Shown one piece after another: positions 1 to 13,900 of a stretch of 64,000 nt of DNA (position 1 is the stretch's first letter; each line of letters opens with the position of its first letter). Location: positions 136,358,365 to 136,422,364 of the forward strand of contig JAOWCC010001634.1 of assembly GCA_030867875.1 (NCBI GenBank), read 5' to 3'. The translations under genes and the position numbers were made by a program. The notes under the pieces were generated by a model that ran no database searches, was not told the origin of the DNA, and saw only the letters and a list, made by a program, of their open reading frames with translations. This DNA is from Actinernus sp. WN-2022. Lineage: Eukaryota > Cnidaria > Anthozoa > Actiniaria > Actinernidae.

Positions 1-410
1 AGCATAACCTCTAGGTCTCAAATAAAGAAATTATGGGATGGAGCTAAGTCAAGTCAATTATGGGATAGAAAGGCCAGAAAATACTTCATCTGTCATTTGC
101 CCTTTCAAGAAAACGGCAAAAACACGAGTTACTGGCTTTTAAAGCTTAAAGGCACACAAGATCTAGCATGTTTTCACAAAAGGGGGTGTTAGGTTCAAAG
201 GCTCCTTTTGTGAAAACATGCTAGATCTTGTGTACCTTACAAACTTCAAAGTGGCGCCATTTCTCGAGCTTTTGATGGATTTCGATGTACTACACGTCAA
301 AACAACGGTCTCTTCCAGTATTTTAAGACTAGCGTGCCAGTTTTGCCGTATTTGGAGTATAAAACCCGAAAATGTGGTTTTTGTAAGCTAACCTGAATCT
401 CTCAAAGTTA

Positions 411-594
411 CTTGTGTACCCTAAAATCTTCAAAGTGGCGCCATTTCTCGAGCTTTTGATGGATTTCGATGTACTACACGTCAAAACAACGGTCTCTTCC
501 AGTATTTTAAGACTAGCGTGCCAGTTTTGCCGTGTTTGGTGTAGAAAACCCGAAATTGTGGTTTTTGTAAGCTAACCTGAACCTCTCAAAGTTA
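411..594 (+). repeat. 184-bp S monomer (representative)
   Basis: This is one complete S unit. Recurrent variable sites define subtypes: gatgga or gatcga; caaaacaac or caaagcaac; cagtatttt, cagtacttt or cctgtacttt; ggagtataaaac or ggtgtagaaaac; gaatctctc, gaatctgtc or gaacctctc. The usual order ahead of an L module is an a-type (ggagtataaaac), then a b-type (gtgtttggtgtag with gaacctctc), then a c-type (gatcga with caaagcaac). The functional unit of duplication is therefore often a 552-bp trimer. An exception is near 19560, where a b-type unit runs directly into L. Each unit carries a GGCGCC palindrome and, in some subtypes, a TATAAAA string; neither has demonstrated function. Confidence 0.95.
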
Positions 595-778
595 CTTGTG
601 TACCCTAAAATCTTCAAAGTGGCGCCATTTCTCGAGCTTTTGATCGATTTCGATGTACTACACGTCAAAGCAACGGTCTCTTCCTGTACTTTAAGACTAG
701 CGTGCCAGTTTTGCCGTATTTGGAGTATAAAACCCGAAAATGTGGTTTTTGTAAGCTAACCTGAATCTCTCAAAGTTA

Positions 779-1108
779 CTTGTGTACCCTAAAATCTTCA
801 AAGTGGCGCCATTTCTCGAGCTTTTGATGGATTTCGATGCACTATACGGAAATACAACGTTCTCTTAATGTAGATTGCGTTTAGTGGATGGAAGTTTCCT
901 GTATTTTGAGTAACAATACCAGAAAATGGCCTTTTTCTAACCTAAGCATAACCTCTAGGTCTCAAATAAAGAAATTATGGGATGGAGCTAAGTCAAGTCA
1001 ATTATGGGATAGAAAGGCCAGAAAATACTTCATCTGTCATTTGCCCTTTCAAGAAAACGGCAAAAACACGAGTTACTGGCTTTTAAAGCTTAAAGGCACA
1101 CAAGAATT
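779..1108 (+). repeat. 330/329-bp L modules lacking the palindrome (representative)
   Basis: Nine L modules lack the palindrome. Six are 330 bp with the junction acaagaattcttgt (starts 779, 4469, 25457, 34308, 35374, 36256). Three are 329 bp with acaagaatcttgt (20887, 23080, 31011). All nine carry cggaaatac instead of cggcaatac, and all follow an S unit with cctgtacttt. The deleted state thus travels with two linked substitutions, pointing to one founding event plus a later 1-bp change. Length arithmetic (392 minus 62 or 63) agrees exactly. Confidence 0.93.
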
Positions 1109-3524
1109 CTTGTGTACCTTACAAACTTCAAAGTGGCGCCATTTCTCGAGCTTTTGATGGATTTCGATGTACTACACGTCAAAACAACGGTCTCTTCCAG
1201 TATTTTAAGACTAGCGTGCCAGTTTTGCCGTATTTGGAGTATAAAACCCGAAAATGTGGTTTTTGTAAGCTAACCTGAATCTCTCAAAGTTACTTGTGTA
1301 CCCTAAAATCTTCAAAGTGGCGCCATTTCTCGAGCTTTTGATGGATTTCGATGTACTACACGTCAAAACAACGGTCTCTTCCAGTATTTTAAGACTAGCG
1401 TGCCAGTTTTGCCGTATTTGGAGTATAAAACCCGAAAATGTGGTTTTTGTAAGCTAACCTGAATCTCTCAAAGTTACTTGTGTACCCTAAAATCTTCAAA
1501 GTGGCGCCATTTCTCGAGCTTTTGATGGATTTCGATGTACTACACGTCAAAACAACGGTCTCTTCCAGTATTTTAAGACTAGCGTGCCAGTTTTGCCGTA
1601 TTTGGAGTATAAAACCCGAAAATGTGGTTTTTGTAAGCTAACCTGAATCTCTCAAAGTTACTTGTGTACCCTAAAATCTTCAAAGTGGCGCCATTTCTCG
1701 AGCTTTTGATGGATTTCGATGCACTATACGGCAATACAACGTTCTCTTAATGTAGATTGCGTTTAGTGGATGGAAGTTTCCTGTATTTTGAGTAACAATA
1801 CCAGAAAATGGCCTTTTTCTAACCTAAGCATAACCTCTAGGTCTCAAATAAAGAAATTATGGGATGGAGCTAAGTCAAGTCAATTATGGGATAGAAAGGC
1901 CAGAAAATACTTCATCTGTCATTTGCCCTTTCAAGAAAACGGCAAAAACACGAGTTACTGGCTTTTAAAGCTTAAAGGCACACAAGATCTAGCATGTTTT
2001 CACAAAAGGGGGTGTTAGGTTCAAAGGCTCCTTTTGTGAAAACATGCTAGATCTTGTGTACCTTACAAACTTCAAAGTGGCGCCATTTCTCGAGCTTTTG
2101 ATGGATTTCGATGTACTACACGTCAAAACAACGGTCTCTTCCAGTATTTTAAGACTAGCGTGCCAGTTTTGCCGTATTTGGAGTATAAAACCCGAAAATG
2201 TGGTTTTTGTAAGCTAACCTGAATCTGTCAAAGTTACTTGTGTACCCTAAAATCTTCAAAGTGGCGCCATTTCTCGAGCTTTTGATGGATTTCGATGTAC
2301 TACACGTCAAAACAACGGTCTCTTCCAGTATTTTAAGACTAGCGTGCCAGTTTTGCCGTGTTTGGTGTAGAAAACCCGAAATTGTGGTTTTTGTAAGCTA
2401 ACCTGAACCTCTCAAAGTTACTTGTGTACCCTAAAATCTTCAAAGTGGCGCCATTTCTCGAGCTTTTGATCGATTTCGATGTACTACACGTCAAAGCAAC
2501 GGTCTCTTCCAGTACTTTAAGACTAGCGTGCCAGTTTTGCCGTATTTGGAGTATAAAACCCGAAAATGTGGTTTTTGTAAGCTAACCTGAATCTCTCAAA
2601 GTTACTTGTGTACCCTAAAATCTTCAAAGTGGCGCCATTTCTCGAGCTTTTGATCGATTTCGATGTACTACACGTCAAAGCAACGGTCTCTTCCAGTACT
2701 TTAAGACTAGCGTGCCAGTTTTGCCGTATTTGGTGTAGAAAACCCGAAAATGTGGTTTTTGTAAGCTAACCTGAATCTCTCAAAGTTACTTGTGTACCCT
2801 AAAATCTTCAAAGTGGCGCCATTTCTCGAGCTTTTGATGGATTTCGATGTACTACACGTCAAAACAACGGTCTCTTCCAGTATTTTAAGACTAGCGTGCC
2901 AGTTTTGCCGTATTTGGTGTAGAAAACCCGAAAATGTGGTTTTTGTAAGCTAACCTGAATCTCTCAAAGTTACTTGTGTACCCTAAAATCTTCAAAGTGG
3001 CGCCATTTCTCGAGCTTTTGATGGATTTCGATGTACTACACGTCAAAACAACGGTCTCTTCCAGTATTTTAAGACTAGCGTGCCAGTTTTGCCGTATTTG
3101 GAGTATAAAACCCGAAAATGTGGTTTTTGTAAGCTAACCTGAATCTGTCAAAGTTACTTGTGTACCCTAAAATCTTCAAAGTGGCGCCATTTCTCGAGCT
3201 TTTGATGGATTTCGATGTACTACACGTCAAAACAACGGTCTCTTCCAGTATTTTAAGACTAGCGTGCCAGTTTTGCCGTGTTTGGTGTAGAAAACCCGAA
3301 ATTGTGGTTTTTGTAAGCTAACCTGAACCTCTCAAAGTTACTTGTGTACCCTAAAATCTTCAAAGTGGCGCCATTTCTCGAGCTTTTGATCGATTTCGAT
3401 GTACTACACGTCAAAGCAACGGTCTCTTCCAGTACTTTAAGACTAGCGTGCCAGTTTTGCCGTATTTGGAGTATAAAACCCGAAAATGTGGTTTTTGTAA
3501 GCTAACCTGAATCTCTCAAAGTTA

Positions 3525-3916
3525 CTTGTGTACCCTAAAATCTTCAAAGTGGCGCCATTTCTCGAGCTTTTGATGGATTTCGATGCACTATACGGCAATA
3601 CAACGTTCTCTTAATGTAGATTGCGTTTAGTGGATGGAAGTTTCCTGTATTTTGAGTAACAATACCAGAAAATGGCCTTTTTCTAACCTAAGCATAACCT
3701 CTAGGTCTCAAATAAAGAAATTATGGGATGGAGCTAAGTCAAGTCAATTATGGGATAGAAAGGCCAGAAAATACTTCATCTGTCATTTGCCCTTTCAAGA
3801 AAACGGCAAAAACACGAGTTACTGGCTTTTAAAGCTTAAAGGCACACAAGATCTAGCATGTTTTCACAAAAGGGGGTGTTAGGTTCAAAGGCTCCTTTTG
3901 TGAAAACATGCTAGAT
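3525..3916 (+). repeat. 392-bp L module with palindrome (representative)
   Basis: The first ~70 bases are S sequence (through gatttcgatg). The unit then diverges into ~250 bases found nowhere in S, and ends in a palindrome abutting the next cttgtg. Twenty modules with the palindrome are fully present or partly cut by the window edge or array end. They are the left-cut one at 1-226 and those starting at 1661, 3525, 5535, 7031, 9079, 10943, 11887, 12831, 14511, 15455, 16399, 17895, 19575, 21768, 24513, 26523, 28019, 30067, 33364 and 38978. All of those whose left half is visible carry the variant cggcaatac about 65 bases after the S-like start. L looks like an S monomer into which, or beside which, an unrelated segment was fused before amplification. 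Confidence 0.93.
3634..3882 (+). other. 82-codon open frame in L (representative; not accepted as a gene)
   Basis: An ATG-initiated frame beginning MEVSCILSNN is open in every complete L module. Its 3' end depends on the palindrome. With the palindrome present it runs into the left arm and ends after 82 residues (DLACFHKRGC). With the 330-bp module it ends after 89 residues. With the 329-bp module the 1-bp shift gives 117 residues reading into S sequence. The N-terminal 71 residues look the same in all copies, but the DNA is also identical, so this gives no evidence of protein-level selection. I see no known domain, signal peptide or membrane segment. Confidence 0.3.
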
Positions 3917-3921
3917 CTTGT
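3846..3921 (+). repeat. 28-bp-arm palindrome within L (representative)
   Basis: The left arm (3846-3873) and right arm (3894-3921) are perfect reverse complements of 28 bases, separated by a 20-base loop; the stem could extend through a G-T pair. The inner part of the arms starts TCTAGCATG and ends CATGCTAGA, like terminal inverted repeats of a tiny element. The same structure recurs 212-287 bases after each ATG of the L-module frame in all palindrome-bearing copies. The outer six bases (acaaga/tcttgt) are retained in the palindrome-less copies. Confidence 0.93.
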
Positions 3922-6900
3922 GTACCTTACAAACTTCAAAGTGGCGCCATTTCTCGAGCTTTTGATGGATTTCGATGTACTACACGTCAAAACAACGGTC
4001 TCTTCCAGTATTTTAAGACTAGCGTGCCAGTTTTGCCGTATTTGGAGTATAAAACCCGAAAATGTGGTTTTTGTAAGCTAACCTGAATCTCTCAAAGTTA
4101 CTTGTGTACCCTAAAATCTTCAAAGTGGCGCCATTTCTCGAGCTTTTGATGGATTTCGATGTACTACACGTCAAAACAACGGTCTCTTCCAGTATTTTAA
4201 GACTAGCGTGCCAGTTTTGCCGTGTTTGGTGTAGAAAACCCGAAATTGTGGTTTTTGTAAGCTAACCTGAACCTCTCAAAGTTACTTGTGTACCCTAAAA
4301 TCTTCAAAGTGGCGCCATTTCTCGAGCTTTTGATCGATTTCGATGTACTACACGTCAAAGCAACGGTCTCTTCCTGTACTTTAAGACTAGCGTGCCAGTT
4401 TTGCCGTATTTGGAGTATAAAACCCGAAAATGTGGTTTTTGTAAGCTAACCTGAATCTCTCAAAGTTACTTGTGTACCCTAAAATCTTCAAAGTGGCGCC
4501 ATTTCTCGAGCTTTTGATGGATTTCGATGCACTATACGGAAATACAACGTTCTCTTAATGTAGATTGCGTTTAGTGGATGGAAGTTTCCTGTATTTTGAG
4601 TAACAATACCAGAAAATGGCCTTTTTCTAACCTAAGCATAACCTCTAGGTCTCAAATAAAGAAATTATGGGATGGAGCTAAGTCAAGTCAATTATGGGAT
4701 AGAAAGGCCAGAAAATACTTCATCTGTCATTTGCCCTTTCAAGAAAACGGCAAAAACACGAGTTACTGGCTTTTAAAGCTTAAAGGCACACAAGAATTCT
4801 TGTGTACCTTACAAACTTCAAAGTGGCGCCATTTCTCGAGCTTTTGATGGATTTCGATGTACTACACGTCAAAACAACGGTCTCTTCCAGTATTTTAAGA
4901 CTAGCGTGCCAGTTTTGCCGTATTTGGAGTATAAAACCCGAAAATGTGGTTTTTGTAAGCTAACCTGAATCTCTCAAAGTTACTTGTGTACCCTAAAATC
5001 TTCAAAGTGGCGCCATTTCTCGAGCTTTTGATGGATTTCGATGTACTACACGTCAAAACAACGGTCTCTTCCAGTATTTTAAGACTAGCGTGCCAGTTTT
5101 GCCGTATTTGGAGTATAAAACCCGAAAATGTGGTTTTTGTAAGCTAACCTGAATCTCTCAAAGTTACTTGTGTACCCTAAAATCTTCAAAGTGGCGCCAT
5201 TTCTCGAGCTTTTGATGGATTTCGATGTACTACACGTCAAAACAACGGTCTCTTCCAGTATTTTAAGACTAGCGTGCCAGTTTTGCCGTGTTTGGTGTAG
5301 AAAACCCGAAATTGTGGTTTTTGTAAGCTAACCTGAACCTCTCAAAGTTACTTGTGTACCCTAAAATCTTCAAAGTGGCGCCATTTCTCGAGCTTTTGAT
5401 CGATTTCGATGTACTACACGTCAAAGCAACGGTCTCTTCCAGTACTTTAAGACTAGCGTGCCAGTTTTGCCGTATTTGGAGTATAAAACCCGAAAATGTG
5501 GTTTTTGTAAGCTAACCTGAATCTCTCAAAGTTACTTGTGTACCCTAAAATCTTCAAAGTGGCGCCATTTCTCGAGCTTTTGATGGATTTCGATGCACTA
5601 TACGGCAATACAACGTTCTCTTAATGTAGATTGCGTTTAGTGGATGGAAGTTTCCTGTATTTTGAGTAACAATACCAGAAAATGGCCTTTTTCTAACCTA
5701 AGCATAACCTCTAGGTCTCAAATAAAGAAATTATGGGATGGAGCTAAGTCAAGTCAATTATGGGATAGAAAGGCCAGAAAATACTTCATCTGTCATTTGC
5801 CCTTTCAAGAAAACGGCAAAAACACGAGTTACTGGCTTTTAAAGCTTAAAGGCACACAAGATCTAGCATGTTTTCACAAAAGGGGGTGTTAGGTTCAAAG
5901 GCTCCTTTTGTGAAAACATGCTAGATCTTGTGTACCTTACAAACTTCAAAGTGGCGCCATTTCTCGAGCTTTTGATGGATTTCGATGTACTACACGTCAA
6001 AACAACGGTCTCTTCCAGTATTTTAAGACTAGCGTGCCAGTTTTGCCGTATTTGGTGTAGAAAACCCGAAAATGTGGTTTTTGTAAGCTAACCTGAATCT
6101 CTCAAAGTTACTTGTGTACCCTAAAATCTTCAAAGTGGCGCCATTTCTCGAGCTTTTGATCGATTTCGATGTACTACACGTCAAAGCAACGGTCTCTTCC
6201 AGTACTTTAAGACTAGCGTGCCAGTTTTGCCGTATTTGGAGTATAAAACCCGAAAATGTGGTTTTTGTAAGCTAACCTGAATCTCTCAAAGTTACTTGTG
6301 TACCCTAAAATCTTCAAAGTGGCGCCATTTCTCGAGCTTTTGATGGATTTCGATGTACTACACGTCAAAACAACGGTCTCTTCCAGTATTTTAAGACTAG
6401 CGTGCCAGTTTTGCCGTATTTGGTGTAGAAAACCCGAAATTGTGGTTTTTGTAAGCTAACCTGAATCTCTCAAAGTTACTTGTGTACCCTAAAATCTTCA
6501 AAGTGGCGCCATTTCTCGAGCTTTTGATGGATTTCGATGTACTACACGTCAAAACAACGGCCTCTTCCAGTATTTTAAGACTAGCGTGCCAGTTTTGCCG
6601 TATTTGGAGTATAAAACCCGAAAATGTGGTTTTTGTAAGCTAACCTGAATCTGTCAAAGTTACTTGTGTACCCTAAAATCTTCAAAGTGGCGCCATTTCT
6701 CGAGCTTTTGATGGATTTCGATGTACTACACGTCAAAACAACGGTCTCTTCCAGTATTTTAAGACTAGCGTGCCAGTTTTGCCGTGTTTGGTGTAGAAAA
6801 CCCGAAATTGTGGTTTTTGTAAGCTAACCTGAACCTCTCAAAGTTACTTGTGTACCCTAAAATCTTCAAAGTGGCGCCATTTCTCGAGCTTTTGATCGAT

Positions 6901-9900
6901 TTCGATGTACTACACGTCAAAGCAACGGTCTCTTCCAGTACTTTAAGACTAGCGTGCCAGTTTTGCCGTATTTGGAGTATAAAACCCGAAAATGTGGTTT
7001 TTGTAAGCTAACCTGAATCTCTCAAAGTTACTTGTGTACCCTAAAATCTTCAAAGTGGCGCCATTTCTCGAGCTTTTGATGGATTTCGATGCACTATACG
7101 GCAATACAACGTTCTCTTAATGTAGATTGCGTTTAGTGGATGGAAGTTTCCTGTATTTTGAGTAACAATACCAGAAAATGGCCTTTTTCTAACCTAAGCA
7201 TAACCTCTAGGTCTCAAATAAAGAAATTATGGGATGGAGCTAAGTCAAGTCAATTATGGGATAGAAAGGCCAGAAAATACTTCATCTGTCATTTGCCCTT
7301 TCAAGAAAACGGCAAAAACACGAGTTACTGGCTTTTAAAGCTTAAAGGCACACAAGATCTAGCATGTTTTCACAAAAGGGGGTGTTAGGTTCAAAGGCTC
7401 CTTTTGTGAAAACATGCTAGATCTTGTGTACCTTACAAACTTCAAAGTGGCGCCATTTCTCGAGCTTTTGATGGATTTCGATGTACTACACGTCAAAACA
7501 ACGGTCTCTTCCAGTATTTTAAGACTAGCGTGCCAGTTTTGCCGTATTTGGTGTAGAAAACCCGAAAATGTGGTTTTTGTAAGCTAACCTGAATCTCTCA
7601 AAGTTACTTGTGTACCCTAAAATCTTCAAAGTGGCGCCATTTCTCGAGCTTTTGATGGATTTCGATGTACTACACGTCAAAACAACGGTCTCTTCCAGTA
7701 TTTTAAGACTAGCGTGCCAGTTTTGCCGTATTTGGTGTAGAAAACCCGAAAATGTGGTTTTTGTAAGCTAACCTGAATCTCTCAAAGTTACTTGTGTACC
7801 CTAAAATCTTCAAAGTGGCGCCATTTCTCGAGCTTTTGATGGATTTCGATGTACTACACGTCAAAACAACGGTCTCTTCCAGTATTTTAAGACTAGCGTG
7901 CCAGTTTTGCCGTATTTGGAGTATAAAACCCGAAAATGTGGTTTTTGTAAGCTAACCTGAATCTGTCAAAGTTACTTGTGTACCCTAAAATCTTCAAAGT
8001 GGCGCCATTTCTCGAGCTTTTGATGGATTTCGATGTACTACACGTCAAAACAACGGTCTCTTCCAGTATTTTAAGACTAGCGTGCCAGTTTTGCCGTATT
8101 TGGAGTATAAAATCCGAAAATGTGGTTTTTGTAAGCTAACCTGAATCTCTCAAAGTTACTTGTGTACCCTAAAATCTTCAAAGTGGCGCCATTTCTCGAG
8201 CTTTTGATCGATTTCGATGTACTACACGTCAAAGCAACGGTCTCTTCCAGTACTTTAAGACTAGCGTGCCAGTTTTGCCGTATTTGGAGTATAAAACCCG
8301 AAAATGTGGTTTTTGTAAGCTAACCTGAATCTCTCAAAGTTACTTGTGTACCCTAAAATCTTCAAAGTGGCGCCATTTCTCGAGCTTTTGATGGATTTCG
8401 ATGTACTACACGTCAAAACAACGGTCTCTTCCAGTATTTTAAGACTAGCGTGCCAGTTTTGCCGTATTTGGTGTAGAAAACCCGAAATTGTGGTTTTTGT
8501 AAGCTAACCTGAATCTCTCAAAGTTACTTGTGTACCCTAAAATCTTCAAAGTGGCGCCATTTCTCGAGCTTTTGATGGATTTCGATGTACTACACGTCAA
8601 AACAACGGCCTCTTCCAGTATTTTAAGACTAGCGTGCCAGTTTTGCCGTATTTGGAGTATATAACCCGAAAATGTGGTTTTTGTAAGCTAACCTGAATCT
8701 GTCAAAGTTACTTGTGTACCCTAAAATCTTCAAAGTGGCGCCATTTCTCGAGCTTTTGATGGATTTCGATGTACTACACGTCAAAACAACGGTCTCTTCC
8801 AGTATTTTAAGACTAGCGTGCCAGTTTTGCCGTGTTTGGTGTAGAAAACCCGAAATTGTGGTTTTTGTAAGCTAACCTGAACCTCTCAAAGTTACTTGTG
8901 TACCCTAAAATCTTCAAAGTGGCGCCATTTCTCGAGCTTTTGATCGATTTCGATGTACTACACGTCAAAGCAACGGTCTCTTCCAGTACTTTAAGACTAG
9001 CGTGCCAGTTTTGCCGTATTTGGAGTATAAAACCCGAAAATGTGGTTTTTGTAAGCTAACCTGAATCTCTCAAAGTTACTTGTGTACCCTAAAATCTTCA
9101 AAGTGGCGCCATTTCTCGAGCTTTTGATGGATTTCGATGCACTATACGGCAATACAACGTTCTCTTAATGTAGATTGCGTTTAGTGGATGGAAGTTTCCT
9201 GTATTTTGAGTAACAATACCAGAAAATGGCCTTTTTCTAACCTAAGCATAACCTCTAGGTCTCAAATAAAGAAATTATGGGATGGAGCTAAGTCAAGTCA
9301 ATTATGGGATAGAAAGGCCAGAAAATACTTCATCTGTCATTTGCCCTTTCAAGAAAACGGCAAAAACACGAGTTACTGGCTTTTAAAGCTTAAAGGCACA
9401 CAAGATCTAGCATGTTTTCACAAAAGGGGGTGTTAGGTTCAAAGGCTCCTTTTGTGAAAACATGCTAGATCTTGTGTACCTTACAAACTTCAAAGTGGCG
9501 CCATTTCTCGAGCTTTTGATGGATTTCGATGTACTACACGTCAAAACAACGGTCTCTTCCAGTATTTTAAGACTAGCGTGCCAGTTTTGCCGTATTTGGT
9601 GTAGAAAACCCGAAAATGTGGTTTTTGTAAGCTAACCTGAATCTCTCAAAGTTACTTGTGTACCCTAAAATCTTCAAAGTGGCGCCATTTCTCGAGCTTT
9701 TGATGGATTTCGATGTACTACACGTCAAAACAACGGTCTCTTCCAGTATTTTAAGACTAGCGTGCCAGTTTTGCCGTATTTGGTGTAGAAAACCCGAAAA
9801 TGTGGTTTTTGTAAGCTAACCTGAATCTCTCAAAGTTACTTGTGTACCCTAAAATCTTCAAAGTGGCGCCATTTCTCGAGCTTTTGATGGATTTCGATGT

Positions 9901-10942
9901 ACTACACGTCAAAACAACGGTCTCTTCCAGTATTTTAAGACTAGCGTGCCAGTTTTGCCGTATTTGGAGTATAAAACCCGAAAATGTGGTTTTTGTAAGC
10001 TAACCTGAATCTGTCAAAGTTACTTGTGTACCCTAAAATCTTCAAAGTGGCGCCATTTCTCGAGCTTTTGATGGATTTCGATGTACTACACGTCAAAACA
10101 ACGGTCTCTTCCAGTATTTTAAGACTAGCGTGCCAGTTTTGCCGTATTTGGAGTATAAAATCCGAAAATGTGGTTTTTGTAAGCTAACCTGAATCTCTCA
10201 AAGTTACTTGTGTACCCTAAAATCTTCAAAGTGGCGCCATTTCTCGAGCTTTTGATCGATTTCGATGTACTACACGTCAAAGCAACGGTCTCTTCCAGTA
10301 CTTTAAGACTAGCGTGCCAGTTTTGCCGTATTTGGAGTATAAAACCCGAAAATGTGGTTTTTGTAAGCTAACCTGAATCTCTCAAAGTTACTTGTGTACC
10401 CTAAAATCTTCAAAGTGGCGCCATTTCTCGAGCTTTTGATGGATTTCGATGTACTACACGTCAAAACAACGGTCTCTTCCAGTATTTTAAGACTAGCGTG
10501 CCAGTTTTGCCGTATTTGGAGTATAAAACCCGAAAATGTGGTTTTTGTAAGCTAACCTGAATCTGTCAAAGTTACTTGTGTACCCTAAAATCTTCAAAGT
10601 GGCGCCATTTCTCGAGCTTTTGATGGATTTCGATGTACTACACGTCAAAACAACGGTCTCTTCCAGTATTTTAAGACTAGCGTGCCAGTTTTGCCGTGTT
10701 TGGTGTAGAAAACCCGAAATTGTGGTTTTTGTAAGCTAACCTGAACCTCTCAAAGTTACTTGTGTACCCTAAAATCTTCAAAGTGGCGCCATTTCTCGAG
10801 CTTTTGATCGATTTCGATGTACTACACGTCAAAGCAACGGTCTCTTCCAGTACTTTAAGACTAGCGTGCCAGTTTTGCCGTATTTGGAGTATAAAACCCG
10901 AAAATGTGGTTTTTGTAAGCTAACCTGAATCTCTCAAAGTTA

Positions 10943-13900
10943 CTTGTGTACCCTAAAATCTTCAAAGTGGCGCCATTTCTCGAGCTTTTGATGGATTTCG
11001 ATGCACTATACGGCAATACAACGTTCTCTTAATGTAGATTGCGTTTAGTGGATGGAAGTTTCCTGTATTTTGAGTAACAATACCAGAAAATGGCCTTTTT
11101 CTAACCTAAGCATAACCTCTAGGTCTCAAATAAAGAAATTATGGGATGGAGCTAAGTCAAGTCAATTATGGGATAGAAAGGCCAGAAAATACTTCATCTG
11201 TCATTTGCCCTTTCAAGAAAACGGCAAAAACACGAGTTACTGGCTTTTAAAGCTTAAAGGCACACAAGATCTAGCATGTTTTCACAAAAGGGGGTGTTAG
11301 GTTCAAAGGCTCCTTTTGTGAAAACATGCTAGATCTTGTATACCTTACAAACTTCAAAGTGGCGCCATTTCTCGAGCTTTTGATGGATTTCGATGTACTA
11401 CACGTCAAAACAACGGTCTCTTCCAGTATTTTAAGACTAGCGTGCCAGTTTTGCCGTATTTGGAGTATAAAACCCGAAAATGTGGTTTTTGTAAGCTAAC
11501 CTGAATCTCTCAAAGTTACTTGTGTACCCTAAAATCTTCAAAGTGGCGCCATTTCTCGAGCTTTTGATCGATTTCGATGTACTACACGTCAAAACAACGG
11601 TCTCTTCCAGTATTTTAAGACTAGCGTGCCAGTTTTGCCGTGTTTGGTGTAGAAAACCCGAAATTGTGGTTTTTGTAAGCTAACCTGAACCTCTCAAAGT
11701 TACTTGTGTACCCTAAAATCTTCAAAGTGGCGCCATTTCTCGAGCTTTTGATCGATTTCGATGTACTACACGTCAAAGCAACGGTCTCTTCCAGTACTTT
11801 AAGACTAGCGTGCCAGTTTTGCCGTATTTGGAGTATAAAACCCGAAAATGTGGTTTTTGTAAGCTAACCTGAATCTCTCAAAGTTACTTGTGTACCCTAA
11901 AATCTTCAAAGTGGCGCCATTTCTCGAGCTTTTGATGGATTTCGATGCACTATACGGCAATACAACGTTCTCTTAATGTAGATTGCGTTTAGTGGATGGA
12001 AGTTTCCTGTATTTTGAGTAACAATACCAGAAAATGGCCTTTTTCTAACCTAAGCATAACCTCTAGGTCTCAAATAAAGAAATTATGGGATGGAGCTAAG
12101 TCAAGTCAATTATGGGATAGAAAGGCCAGAAAATACTTCATCTGTCATTTGCCCTTTCAAGAAAACGGCAAAAACACGAGTTACTGGCTTTTAAAGCTTA
12201 AAGGCACACAAGATCTAGCATGTTTTCACAAAAGGGGGTGTTAGGTTCAAAGGCTCCTTTTGTGAAAACATGCTAGATCTTGTGTACCTTACAAACTTCA
12301 AAGTGGCGCCATTTCTCGAGCTTTTGATGGATTTCGATGTACTACACGTCAAAACAACGGTCTCTTCCAGTATTTTAAGACTAGCGTGCCAGTTTTGCCG
12401 TATTTGGAGTATAAAACCCGAAAATGTGGTTTTTGTAAGCTAACCTGAATCTCTCAAAGTTACTTGTGTACCCTAAAATCTTCAAAGTGGCGCCATTTCT
12501 CGAGCTTTTGATCGATTTCGATGTACTACACGTCAAAACAACGGTCTCTTCCAGTATTTTAAGACTAGCGTGCCAGTTTTGCCGTGTTTGGTGTAGAAAA
12601 CCCGAAATTGTGGTTTTTGTAAGCTAACCTGAACCTCTCAAAGTTACTTGTGTACCCTAAAATCTTCAAAGTGGCGCCATTTCTCGAGCTTTTGATCGAT
12701 TTCGATGTACTACACGTCAAAGCAACGGTCTCTTCCAGTACTTTAAGACTAGCGTGCCAGTTTTGCCGTATTTGGAGTATAAAACCCGAAAATGTGGTTT
12801 TTGTAAGCTAACCTGAATCTCTCAAAGTTACTTGTGTACCCTAAAATCTTCAAAGTGGCGCCATTTCTCGAGCTTTTGATGGATTTCGATGCACTATACG
12901 GCAATACAACGTTCTCTTAATGTAGATTGCGTTTAGTGGATGGAAGTTTCCTGTATTTTGAGTAACAATACCAGAAAATGGCCTTTTTCTAACCTAAGCA
13001 TAACCTCTAGGTCTCAAATAAAGAAATTATGGGATGGAGCTAAGTCAAGTCAATTATGGGATAGAAAGGCCAGAAAATACTTCATCTGTCATTTGCCCTT
13101 TCAAGAAAACGGCAAAAACACGAGTTACTGGCTTTTAAAGCTTAAAGGCACACAAGATCTAGCATGTTTTCACAAAAGGGGGTGTTAGGTTCAAAGGCTC
13201 CTTTTGTGAAAACATGCTAGATCTTGTGTACCTTACAAACTTCAAAGTGGCGCCATTTCTCGAGCTTTTGATGGATTTCGATGTACTACACGTCAAAACA
13301 ACGGTCTCTTCCAGTATTTTAAGACTAGCGTGCCAGTTTTGCCGTATTTGGTGTAGAAAACCCGAAAATGTGGTTTTTGTAAGCTAACCTGAATCTCTCA
13401 AAGTTACTTGTGTACCCTAAAATCTTCAAAGTGGCGCCATTTCTCGAGCTTTTGATGGATTTCGATGTACTACACGTCAAAACAACGGTCTCTTCCAGTA
13501 TTTTAAGACTAGCGTGCCAGTTTTGCCGTATTTGGTGTAGAAAACCCGAAAATGTGGTTTTTGTAAGCTAACCTGAATCTCTCAAAGTTACTTGTGTACC
13601 CTAAAATCTTCAAAGTGGCGCCATTTCTCGAGCTTTTGATGGATTTCGATGTACTACACGTCAAAACAACGGTCTCTTCCAGTATTTTAAGACTAGCGTG
13701 CCAGTTTTGCCGTATTTGGAGTATAAAACCCGAAAATGTGGTTTTTGTAAGCTAACCTGAATCTGTCAAAGTTACTTGTGTACCCTAAAATCTTCAAAGT
13801 GGCGCCATTTCTCGAGCTTTTGATGGATTTCGATGTACTACACGTCAAAACAACGGTCTCTTCCAGTATTTTAAGACTAGCGTGCCAGTTTTGCCGTGTT

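Larger units (their letters stand above)
3525..9470 (+). repeat. super-block A, copy 1 (offset 20,988)
   Basis: The series of L spacings 944, 1066, 1496, 2048 seen from 3525 recurs from 24513. S-subtype order and palindrome presence/absence match throughout. Homology appears to extend several S units further left. The right end is near 9470, where the following S subtype differs (ggtgtagaaaac here, ggagtataaaac in copy 2). A private difference in this copy is at 8662. Confidence 0.85.
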